From JAIYDQ01 sp034408855 (GTDB lineage: Bacteria > Planctomycetota > Planctomycetia > Pirellulales > Pirellulaceae): a stretch of DNA of 64,000 bases. Numbering within the stretch: the stretch's first letter is position 1; every line of letters begins with the position of its first letter. A model generated the notes under the pieces. The model made no database searches. It saw only the letters and a list, made by a program, of their open reading frames with translations, and was not told the origin of the DNA. The position numbers and the translations under genes were made by a program. Location: contig JAWXCK010000296.1 in assembly GCA_034408855.1 (NCBI GenBank), positions 1 through 64,000 of the forward strand. The letters run 5' to 3'. Shown piece after piece: positions 35,558 to 43,572 of this stretch.

Positions 35558-36802
35558 TTAGTTGCCGTCCCATTTTCGGCAGATCATCGTCGCATTGTGA
35601 CCGCCGAAACCAAAGCTGTTGTTCATCGCAAAATGAACTTCGCGTTCCTTTGGTTGGAGCGGTGTATAGTCGAGATCACACTCAGGATCGGGCGTTTCCA
35701 AGTTGATGGTCGGTGGAATGACGTTGCGATAGCAACTGAGAATCGAAAGGATCATTTCGATACTTCCGCTTGCACCGAGCGCATGGCCCAGGTGCCCCTT
35801 GGTACTGGAGATTGCAACCTTTCGAGCAGCGTCACCAAAGACAGCCTTGACGGCAATCGTCTCGGCTTTGTCGCCCAAGGGAGTGCTGGTTCCATGTGCG
35901 TTGATATAGTCGATATCGGATGCGTTGAGCGACGCATCGTGAAGTGCATTGGACATAGCTCGACCTGCGCCACGTCCTTCAGCGTCTGGCGCGGTAATGT
36001 GACCGGCATCGCATGATCCGCCGTAGCCGACAATCTCGGCATAGATTCGCGCACCGCGTCGTTTCGCATGTTCGAGTTCTTCAAAGACCAAAACGCCACA
36101 CCCTTCGCTGAGAACAAAGCCATCGCGATCGGCATCAAAGGGGCGCGAGGCTTTCTCGGGAGCGTCGTTGCGAGTCGAAAGGGCTTTCATGTTGGAGAAG
36201 CCGGCGACTCCCATCGACGTGATCGCAGCTTCAGTTCCGCCGGTCAACATCACATCGGCTTCGTCGTAACGAATGGCTTTGAGCGCATCACCCATCGCAT
36301 TGTTCGAGCTAGCACAGGCCGTCGCGACTGCGAAATTCGGTCCGCGCAATCCGTAAGCAATTCCTACATTGCCACCGGCTGCATTCAGCATCATCTTGGG
36401 AATGGTGAACGGGCTGACGCGGTCAGGGCCTTTGCTGAAGAGTCGGAACATTTGTTCTTCGATCTCGTTGAGCCCACCGATACCCGAACCAAGGATGGCA
36501 CCGCAACGATAACTATCTTCGAGCGAGAAATCGATTCCCGAGTCGCGTACTGCGTACTTGGCGGCATGCATCGCAAAAAGAACAAAACGATCGAGTCGTT
36601 TGATCTCTTTCAGGTCGACGCTTTCGCTCGGATCAAAGTCCGCGCAGTCGCCACCGAACTTCACTTTTTGGTGAGTCGTATCAACCACGGTAAGCGGGTG
36701 GATTCCGCTGCGACCGGCCAAAATCGACTCCCAGAGAAGCTCGATTTGATTGGCCAGAGGCGTGACGCAGCCAATACCCGTCACGACAACACGGCGTCTC
36801 AT
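35558..36802 (-). CDS. fabF: 3-oxoacyl-ACP synthase II
   Basis: 414 residues, standard FabF length. It condenses malonyl-ACP with acyl-ACP during chain elongation. The Cys-His-His triad is intact: Cys in VATACASSNNAM, His in NAHGTSTPLGD, His in SSTKGHLGHALGASG, with the helper lysine. It begins 5 bp after the acpP stop on the same strand, the common acpP-fabF arrangement. Confidence 0.97.
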   Translation of the reverse strand: MRRRVVVTGIGCVTPLANQIELLWESILAGRSGIHPLTVVDTTHQKVKFGGDCADFDPSESVDLKEIKRLDRFVLFAMHAAKYAVRDSGIDFSLEDSYRCGAILGSGIGGLNEIEEQMFRLFSKGPDRVSPFTIPKMMLNAAGGNVGIAYGLRGPNFAVATACASSNNAMGDALKAIRYDEADVMLTGGTEAAITSMGVAGFSNMKALSTRNDAPEKASRPFDADRDGFVLSEGCGVLVFEELEHAKRRGARIYAEIVGYGGSCDAGHITAPDAEGRGAGRAMSNALHDASLNASDIDYINAHGTSTPLGDKAETIAVKAVFGDAARKVAISSTKGHLGHALGASGSIEMILSILSCYRNVIPPTINLETPDPECDLDYTPLQPKEREVHFAMNNSFGFGGHNATMICRKWDGN

Positions 36803-36807
36803 ACTAT

Positions 36808-37047
36808 CTAGCCGCCTTGGTGCTTTTCGATGTAATCAATAGCTTCGCCGACACGCTGAATCTTATCAGCCGCATCTTCCGGAATGCTGATATCGAACTC
36901 TTCTTCGAGCTCCATAACCAATTCGACGGTATCGAGCGAGTCAGCTCCAAGATCGTTCACAAAATGTGTCTCTCGTTTAATCTTGTCTTTTTCGACTCCG
37001 AGTTGTTCGGCCACGATATCGACGACGCGTTCTTCAACAGTTGCCAT
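36808..37047 (-). CDS. acpP: Acyl carrier protein
   Basis: 79 residues from the ATG at 37047, preceded by AAGGGG; upstream in-frame codons are not family-like. It carries acyl chains on a 4'-phosphopantetheine arm attached to the Ser of DLGADSLDTVELVM. Acidic and helical, typical of AcpP. About 210 bp separate it from fabG upstream, enough for its own promoter, as is common for this highly expressed gene. Confidence 0.97.
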   Translation of the reverse strand: MATVEERVVDIVAEQLGVEKDKIKRETHFVNDLGADSLDTVELVMELEEEFDISIPEDAADKIQRVGEAIDYIEKHQGG

Positions 37048-37259
37048 AGCAGGGATGACCCCTTTCCAAAAAACCAACAAAAAGTAATTCGATTCAGTCT
37101 ATCGATACCAAGGTAAGCTATGCGAGCCGACCTATTCTCGATCCAACGGCGTTTTTCGCCGATTCAACGTTATAAGTCCATGTGAAAGCGTTGCAAAGAT
37201 AGAGGATTTTAGCAAACTCGGTCAAGGCTTGAAGATGACAGAACGAGGGAATTCGTAAC

Positions 37260-38030
37260 TTAACCTGTCATCCCACCATCGACGGTCAGCACTTGACCGG
37301 TCACGTAACTGGCAGCGGGACTTGCCAAAAATAGCACACAAGCCGCAACATCGTTCGGTGTTCCAAGCCTGGCAGCCGGGATTTTCGTCTTTACTTCTTT
37401 CATTATTTCGTCGCCCAGAATCTTCGTCATTTCGCTTTCGATAAATCCAGGTGCCACGGCATTTACCGTTACTTTCCGCTTTGCAAGTTCCTTGGACAGA
37501 GATTTTGTCAGTCCGATCATCCCGGCTTTGGTCGCCGAATAGTTGGTTTGACCAGCGTTTCCGATGATTCCAGAGACGCTCGACATGTTGATAATGCGAC
37601 CGTAACGCTTTCGCATCATCAGTCGACTTGCAGCTCGACAAAACAAGAAACAGCTTGTTAAATTGGCGGAAATGATCTCATCCCACTGGTCATCTCGCAT
37701 CACCGGAAGCAAAGTATCGCGAGTGATTCCAGCATTATTGACAAGAATATCAAGCTTTTCGTAGGTCTCCTCGACCTGTGCAAACAATTGTTCGACCGCC
37801 GCACGATCGGTTACGTCGCAAGCCATTGCGACCGCCTGACCGCCTGCCGCCGTTATCTTTTCAACGGTTGCCGCAAGTTTTTCCGCATTTCGAGCAACGC
37901 AAAGGACTTTTGCACCGTTGCTTCCCAAGCAGATCGCGATCGCCTCGCCAAGGCCTTGCGACGCTCCGGTGACAAGCGCGATTTGTCCGTCGAGCTTTGC
38001 GGTCAATCCGATTTCGGACGTTGTCATCAT
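37260..38030 (-). CDS. fabG: 3-oxoacyl-ACP reductase
   Basis: 256 residues. An NADPH-dependent SDR enzyme reducing 3-oxoacyl-ACP in the elongation cycle. It has the TGASQGLG cofactor loop, NNAGITRD, and the catalytic YSATKAG (Tyr and Lys). It starts 22 bp after the fabD stop. Two adjacent ATG codons (38030 and 38027) are possible starts. Position in the fab cluster supports FabG over other SDRs. Confidence 0.95.
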   Translation of the reverse strand: MMTTSEIGLTAKLDGQIALVTGASQGLGEAIAICLGSNGAKVLCVARNAEKLAATVEKITAAGGQAVAMACDVTDRAAVEQLFAQVEETYEKLDILVNNAGITRDTLLPVMRDDQWDEIISANLTSCFLFCRAASRLMMRKRYGRIINMSSVSGIIGNAGQTNYSATKAGMIGLTKSLSKELAKRKVTVNAVAPGFIESEMTKILGDEIMKEVKTKIPAARLGTPNDVAACVLFLASPAASYVTGQVLTVDGGMTG

Positions 38031-38052
38031 TCCATTCTTTCTGAATTCGGGG

Positions 38053-38970
38053 CTAGTCGCCTACGATTTCGCAAATAATTTTTCGATCGATACGCTTCAG
38101 CGTGCCCGCCAATACTCGACCTGGCCCAACTTCGTAAAAACGCTCGACGCCAAGCGCGATAAGGTTGCGAAGGGTTGCCTCCCAAAGGACCGGCGTCACT
38201 ACTTGCTTTGCCAAAAGCTCTTGAAACTCGTTCGGTTCGAAATGTGGAGCAGCATCGACATTGGAATAGAGAGCAACGCTCGCCTTTTTCATCGGTACAT
38301 TTGCCAAAGCGCTCCGAAGTCGTTCCACGGCGGGATTCATGATCGGCGTATGAAAAGCCCCAGCGACCGAAAGCGGCACCACTTTCAGGGCACCTTTTTC
38401 CGTTGCGACGCCTTGAGCCGCTGCCACCGACGCTGCGTGCCCGGAAATCGCTGTGTTGCCCGGGCAAAGCAAATTGGCGACCAGCAAGACTTCATCCTTT
38501 TGCCGAGCGATATCGCAGACCGACTGAACGTCCTCGACGCTCATACCGAGCACACTCGCCATACCACTCGGCTGCGCTTCGGACGCTGCTTGCATGGCGG
38601 CTCCTCGCTCTTGAACCAGTCGAACACCATCTTCAAAACTCAAGACGCCCGCAGCGGCCAGAGCACTGTATTCGCCAAGACTTAGGCCAGCAACGGCCAA
38701 TACGGAGCCCATCAAATCCGGCTGCTGATCGAGAAGACTTGCAAGAGACGCGACAGAATGAACAAAAAGGGCGGGCTGGCAATGATCCGTCGCGTTGAGG
38801 CGATCGTCGGGACCGTTCTGGCAAAGCTCGAACAGGTCATAGCCAAGAACGGCTGAAGCGCGATCGAAATACGACCTGGCAGCCGGAAAACGAGCCAGCA
38901 ATCCAGCTCCCATTCCGAGCTGCTGAGCCCCTTGACCTGGGAATAGGAGAGCAGTTTTTGACACGGGCAA
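38053..38970 (-). CDS. fabD: Malonyl-CoA:ACP transacylase
   Basis: 305 residues. It loads malonyl groups onto ACP. The active-site serine lies in GLSLGEYSAL, the N-terminal motif is LFPGQGAQQLGMG, and the catalytic His is in VAGAFHTPIM. The start is uncertain: a TTG at 38970, two bases after the rpmF stop, or a GTG at 38964; neither has a good ribosome site, which suggests coupling to rpmF translation. Confidence 0.95.
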   Translation of the reverse strand: MPVSKTALLFPGQGAQQLGMGAGLLARFPAARSYFDRASAVLGYDLFELCQNGPDDRLNATDHCQPALFVHSVASLASLLDQQPDLMGSVLAVAGLSLGEYSALAAAGVLSFEDGVRLVQERGAAMQAASEAQPSGMASVLGMSVEDVQSVCDIARQKDEVLLVANLLCPGNTAISGHAASVAAAQGVATEKGALKVVPLSVAGAFHTPIMNPAVERLRSALANVPMKKASVALYSNVDAAPHFEPNEFQELLAKQVVTPVLWEATLRNLIALGVERFYEVGPGRVLAGTLKRIDRKIICEIVGD

Positions 38971-38972
38971 TA

Positions 38973-39155
38973 CTATTCAACCGCAGTTTCAACAACGACC
39001 CGGCCCATATAAAAACCACACTTGGGGCATACGGTGTGCGTTGGAACGCTAGCGCTGCAATGCGGGCAATTGGTGATTTGTTTAGGTTTTTTATGGTGAT
39101 GGGCACGACGCTTACCGGATCGGGAATTGGAGTGACGTCGTTTTGGAACTGCCAT
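38973..39155 (-). CDS. rpmF: 50S ribosomal protein L32
   Basis: 60 residues starting MAVPKRRHSNSRSGKRRAHH. It has the zinc-binding pair CPHC and CPKC of the cysteine-containing L32 form. A small structural protein of the large ribosomal subunit. It heads the fatty-acid cluster, a placement seen in many bacteria, but plsX and fabH, which often lie between rpmF and fabD, are missing here. Confidence 0.97.
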   Translation of the reverse strand: MAVPKRRHSNSRSGKRRAHHHKKPKQITNCPHCSASVPTHTVCPKCGFYMGRVVVETAVE

Positions 39156-39291
39156 GGTATTATCTCAAACTCAAATATCTCGGCTCAAGGCCGCAAAACT
39201 AACATTTCGAAGGAGGCAAAAAGTTAAGGGGAAAACGCCAAACTGTCAAGTCTTTCTTTTCGATTCCCGCCTACATCTGCTCTGAAATCGC

Positions 39292-40605
39292 TCAATTCTC
39301 AAATTTAGCGATGCAAACTCCCGAAGCCTGGCCTTGAGGCGAATAGGCCAGGTGTACAAAGGCTTTTCCGGGATCGACAGGTTGCGTTGATAGCTTGATC
39401 GGGCATCTCGAATCGGGCTGGGTATAGTTAAGCGTTGGGAAAAGCTCGCCATTAAGCATCGCAAGGCAGCTCGAAACAACTTCCACCGCCGCGCTCCCGG
39501 CTCCCAAGCTTCCGAAATAGCTTTTGGCCGCAACGATGGGAGGCGAAAAATCATCGCCGAGCACGTCGCGAACTCCAAGCGATTCAGATATATCCATCGC
39601 GACGTCGCCGCGACCTGCCACATGCAGATGCCAGTCGGTGGCTAGCACACTTCGAGCTTTGGAAATGATTCCTCCCAAAACGTTCTTGGTCGCCATTCGA
39701 ATATGATCGCGACCTGGGGCTGCCCCAACCGCCGACGATCCCGTCGCGATGATTTCACCCAAGATCTTGGCGCCTCGTTTTTGAGCAAATTCTAGCGATT
39801 CGAGCACGAATGCAGCCGATCCTTCTCCGAGTACAATTCCATCGCGTCCTGAATCGAAAGGACGACACATCTCACCGGGATTTGCACGATCCTTCGCGAT
39901 TTGCTCCTGGTTCGTGACATGCAGAAACCGCAGTGGCTCGATTCGGCTTCCGGTTGCCCCGACAACCATGGCGTCGGCCGCTCCGCGACGAATGGCCGCC
40001 GTCGCTTCGCCAATCGTCAATGAATTGCTAGCTTCACGCATGGTCAACGAATTGCTTGGACCGCGAAGGTCGTTGAAAATCGCCACATGACTAGCCGGCA
40101 TATTCGGCAAGTATTTGAGCAGCCAAAGCGGATTTACCTTAGGCATTCCTAGGATTGGCCACTGTTCATGATGGAACACTCGATTCGAATCGTGACATGC
40201 TTCGATTCCATCGGCGAACTCTTCGGGGCGTGTCAGAATGTAATCGCAACCGTAAGTAATGCCCGTTCTTTCAGGATCTCGCTGATCGACTCCGAGCCCA
40301 GCATGACTCAATGCCAACTGGCACGATGCGACTCCCAACTCGATCTCGCGGCACATCACTTTTTGATTCTTTTTGATCGCTCGCTGAAGGTTCTTTTCGA
40401 GCGGGCCAAATTCTTCAATCGCTCCGGAAAAACACTTGGCCTGTCCCCCATTTCGGACCGGAAGAGTATTCGTCGGTAAATCGGAAAACTCCGAAATTCC
40501 AGTCTGACCCTGCTTGAATGCCTGCCATAGCGAATCCAAGTCGCGTCCAAGTGGACAGACCACTCCGAGTCCGGTGATGACGACGCGAGTTGGAGATAAT
40601 GGCAT
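39292..40605 (-). CDS. Ketoacyl-synthase homologue without the catalytic triad (chain-length-factor-like)
   Basis: 437 residues with the thiolase fold of FabF (VVITGLGVVCPLG at the start, MCRPFDSGRDGIVLGEGSAAFVLE in the middle). The active-site Cys position, aligned to TACASS of the neighbouring FabF, is Glu191 (MREASNS). The HGTSTP histidine position reads HVAGRGD and the GHLGH motif reads SYFGSLG, so both catalytic histidines are lost; the lysine before it remains. This resembles chain-length factors, inactive partners of a ketosynthase. It lies 136 bp upstream of rpmF on the same strand. A partner role with FabF or another ketosynthase is an inference. Confidence 0.85.
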   Translation of the reverse strand: MPLSPTRVVITGLGVVCPLGRDLDSLWQAFKQGQTGISEFSDLPTNTLPVRNGGQAKCFSGAIEEFGPLEKNLQRAIKKNQKVMCREIELGVASCQLALSHAGLGVDQRDPERTGITYGCDYILTRPEEFADGIEACHDSNRVFHHEQWPILGMPKVNPLWLLKYLPNMPASHVAIFNDLRGPSNSLTMREASNSLTIGEATAAIRRGAADAMVVGATGSRIEPLRFLHVTNQEQIAKDRANPGEMCRPFDSGRDGIVLGEGSAAFVLESLEFAQKRGAKILGEIIATGSSAVGAAPGRDHIRMATKNVLGGIISKARSVLATDWHLHVAGRGDVAMDISESLGVRDVLGDDFSPPIVAAKSYFGSLGAGSAAVEVVSSCLAMLNGELFPTLNYTQPDSRCPIKLSTQPVDPGKAFVHLAYSPQGQASGVCIAKFEN

Positions 40606-40710
40606 AAAGACTTGAATAATGGCTGATTAGACGGAGGAAACGGCTACTGAATTGTATTAGAGTGATTATGACTGCGAAGCGGGTTAGGAAAAGGACTTAA
40701 AAGAGATAAA

Positions 40711-40788
40711 AGACGAAAAGGACAGAAGGGACGAAAAGGACGAAAAGGACGAAAGGCTGATCGAATCCTTAGCTCCTTTTCGTCCCTT
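40711..40788. repeat. 9-bp tandem repeat that folds on an inverted copy
   Basis: GACGAAAAG-like units repeat five times (about 40712-40756, with small variations). AAGGGACGAAAAGG (40726-40739) is the exact reverse complement of CCTTTTCGTCCCTT (40775-40788), giving a 14-bp stem with a purine-rich loop. It lies just after the feoB stop on the minus strand and could serve as a terminator-like structure. Confidence 0.6.
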
Positions 40789-40794
40789 CCAATT

Positions 40795-43005
40795 TCAACT
40801 CCAGCGACTGCCTACCACAAACACCAACCAGGCCGCAAAATAGGCTAAACCTGTCATATAGACAAAGGTAAAAATCGGCCATCGCCAAGTTTGCGTTTCG
40901 TGGCGAATTGTCATTAGAGTTGCAGCGCATTGGGCGCAGAGCGCGAAAAATACCATCAACGATATGGCCGTCACCGTGTTAAACACTGGGCGACCATCGG
41001 GCCATCGAGAAGCTTGAAGTTGCGACTTGAGTGTACCGCTCTCTTCGTTGACATCGCCCCCCAAAGAATAGATGGTCCCCAGCGTGGCAATGATAACTTC
41101 ACGGGCAGGAAACGAGGCGATAACTCCGACTCCGATTTTCCAATCCCAACCAACGGCATGAAACGCCGGTTCAAGCACCTTGCCAAATTGCCCAAGATAA
41201 CTCACTTCAATCAATTCACCCTTGGTCTCATTGAGCTTGCCTTGCAGCACATCGATAGCCGATTCATTTTCAGCGTTGGAAACACCGTCGCTCTCGGTCG
41301 CCTGCTCTTTAGCCGCCAAATCAAGCGTCATCGCAATTTCATTTTTGTGATCGCCTGGAAAATAGCCGGCGGCCCAAACCAAGATCGACGTACAAAGGAT
41401 AAGCGTTCCGGCCCGAGCGATGAATGATCGTACTTGCTCCCATACACGATGCACAACGACTCGCCACGACGGCCAACTGTACTCGGGCAGTTCGAGAACA
41501 AAGGGTGTCACTTGGCCGGGAAAAACAAAACACTTGAGAAGCCATGCGATCGGAATCGCAACAACGGCACCTAGCGCGTACATCGAAAGAAACAATAAAC
41601 CATGCAGCGTGACCCAGCCTCCTAAGTACGCCGTTCCAGGGATGAACGTCGTAATCATCAACGTGTAAACCGGAAGCCGCGCTGAACAGCTCATCAACGG
41701 CGCAACCAAGATCGTAACCATTCGATCTCGGCGGTTCTCAATAGTGCGCGTAGCCATAATTCCAGGAACCGCGCAGCCGAACGAAGTCATCAGTGGAAGG
41801 AAGGCCTTTCCGTTCAATCCAAGCCGAGTCATCCATTTGTCCATGAGCAATGCGACGCGAGCCATGTAACCACAGTCTTCCAAGACCGCAATCAATACGA
41901 AAAAGATTGCGATCTGGGGAATAAAGACCAAAACGCCACCGACGCCAGCAATGACGCCATCGTTCACAAGGCTTCGAAATGCTCCCGGCGGTATGAGACT
42001 TTCAACGATCGAGGCCATCCAAGACAAACCATTTTCGATGAGGCTCGATGCGGAATAGTCCCCCATGTCGATAAAGACTAGCTGGAAGACGACGAACATA
42101 AGGCAGGCGAAAATGGTCATCCCCCACCATCGGTGCGTTAAGACGCGGTCGATCCGATCGCTCGACGTCACTCGATGATTCTGATCGCGAAGGATCACGC
42201 CTTCTGCGATGCTTTGAACCCATGCATAGCGAACGCGAGTCTCAATTGCAGGCACTCGACAATCGTTTTCGGCAAGCCGTTTTCGAGCTGCCTGAAGCTT
42301 CGATCGCAAGTCGCCCATTCCCGGCGTCGACGCCCAGCGTTTCTCTCCAAGTCCGCCGCTATCGAGCAGCAAACGTTCAACTGCGTACGTTCGAATCGAG
42401 CGACCGCGACTCTGTATCCAATCGGATAGCTCGCGAACTTCGTTCTTAAAAACTTCGGGAAAGAGCACGGCTGGCTTGGAAACAGTCGCGTTGGCGAGGC
42501 ATGAGCGAATTGCTTCCTTGAGTTCGGAAGTCCCGACTCGTTTGTTCGCCGACGTCGTCACAACCGGCACACCAAGCTTCGCTGATAATGCGGCGACATC
42601 GATCGACACGCCGCTCGTCGCGACGCGATCCCACATATTCAGAACCACCATCACAGGGCGTTCTAGCTCGTTGACTTGACTGTAAAGATAAAGGTTGCGT
42701 TCGACGTGAGTCGCATCCAGAACGACAACGATACAGTCGATTGGCGAAAGCTCTTTGCTTTCGCCCAGCAGGACATCGACCGAGACCATTTCATCGGCCG
42801 ATCGTGCCGAAAGACTATAGGTGCCCGGCAGATCGATGACCGTTACTTCGCCTTGACCGTCATCGTACTTGCCAACTTTCTTTTCGACGGTGACCCCTGG
42901 AAAGTTCCCGACCCTCGCGTTCATTCCACACAAGGCATTGAAGAGCGAGCTCTTACCGGTATTCGGATTTCCGATTAAGGCAATCGTGATATCGCGATGC
43001 GTCAT
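40795..43005 (-). CDS. feoB: Ferrous iron transport protein B
   Basis: 736 residues from the ATG at 43005 (GAGAAAAG upstream). The N-terminal G domain has G1 GNPNTGKSSLFN, DLPGTY (G3) and LNMWD (G4). The membrane part carries the Gate signatures (VLVFIPQIAIFFVLIAVLEDCGYMARVA and the second copy FPAREVIIATLGT), with the CAVPGIMA motif. It imports Fe(II) across the inner membrane, driven or gated by GTP. It follows feoA by 14 bp. Confidence 0.96.
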   Translation of the reverse strand: MTHRDITIALIGNPNTGKSSLFNALCGMNARVGNFPGVTVEKKVGKYDDGQGEVTVIDLPGTYSLSARSADEMVSVDVLLGESKELSPIDCIVVVLDATHVERNLYLYSQVNELERPVMVVLNMWDRVATSGVSIDVAALSAKLGVPVVTTSANKRVGTSELKEAIRSCLANATVSKPAVLFPEVFKNEVRELSDWIQSRGRSIRTYAVERLLLDSGGLGEKRWASTPGMGDLRSKLQAARKRLAENDCRVPAIETRVRYAWVQSIAEGVILRDQNHRVTSSDRIDRVLTHRWWGMTIFACLMFVVFQLVFIDMGDYSASSLIENGLSWMASIVESLIPPGAFRSLVNDGVIAGVGGVLVFIPQIAIFFVLIAVLEDCGYMARVALLMDKWMTRLGLNGKAFLPLMTSFGCAVPGIMATRTIENRRDRMVTILVAPLMSCSARLPVYTLMITTFIPGTAYLGGWVTLHGLLFLSMYALGAVVAIPIAWLLKCFVFPGQVTPFVLELPEYSWPSWRVVVHRVWEQVRSFIARAGTLILCTSILVWAAGYFPGDHKNEIAMTLDLAAKEQATESDGVSNAENESAIDVLQGKLNETKGELIEVSYLGQFGKVLEPAFHAVGWDWKIGVGVIASFPAREVIIATLGTIYSLGGDVNEESGTLKSQLQASRWPDGRPVFNTVTAISLMVFFALCAQCAATLMTIRHETQTWRWPIFTFVYMTGLAYFAAWLVFVVGSRWS

Positions 43006-43019
43006 CTTTTCTCGAATCG

Positions 43020-43280
43020 CTACGCGCGGTAGCCGTCGAGCAACTTGACCCAAACCTGCACGCAATCATTAAAGCGAAAGCTGACGCGACGACCATCGAC
43101 AGAAATAATGTGAGGTGCATCGCGCCGCAACATCTGGATGGTCGCTCCGGTTCGAATCCCCATTTCCTCGACACGGTGACGGCACGACTCATCGCCATCC
43201 AGTTCGACAACTCTAGCCGACTGATTCAATTTAAGGTCTGAAAGCGGAATGAGTCCCACTGCTGGCGATTTCAGTAACAT
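43020..43280 (-). CDS. feoA: Ferrous iron transport protein A
   Basis: 86 residues. A small SH3-like cytoplasmic protein that supports FeoB. Family landmarks are LSDLKLNQSARVVEL and MGIRTGATIQMLRR, followed by FRFNDCVQVWV. The operon order feoA-feoB is standard. No convincing Fur box was found upstream. Confidence 0.93.
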   Translation of the reverse strand: MLLKSPAVGLIPLSDLKLNQSARVVELDGDESCRHRVEEMGIRTGATIQMLRRDAPHIISVDGRRVSFRFNDCVQVWVKLLDGYRA

Positions 43281-43572
43281 AGGTTAACTATATTGATCGG
43301 ATAGACGACATAATGAAATTGAGACTTTGTTTCAACAGTGGCATTCTACCGTAGTTTGCTGGTATTAGGGAAGAGTGAAATTTGAAAAAGTCTCCTAGAT
43401 GTAATGGAAATGTCGAACGACGAGGTAGGAAAGCAGCCGAATAAGACGGATACGTCGACTCCCACGAGGCCCCAAACTGCGGGGCTGGTAAGATACGAAG
43501 ATTGAGCTGAACTTTTGCGATCAGCGAAGTTTTGCCGCTTGGATATCGCGAAAGCTTGCGAAATATTGCGAA

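Noticed and set aside
40000..40080. Possible 27-bp tandem duplication in the synthase-like gene (SNSLTMREA then SNSLTIGEA)
   Set aside because: The segment aligns with FabF without added length, and the DNA matches only over the first five codons, so it is probably coincidental similarity.
43281..43572. Fur box upstream of feoA
   Set aside because: A short ATTTCATTATG-like stretch near 43310 matches the Fur consensus too poorly to call.
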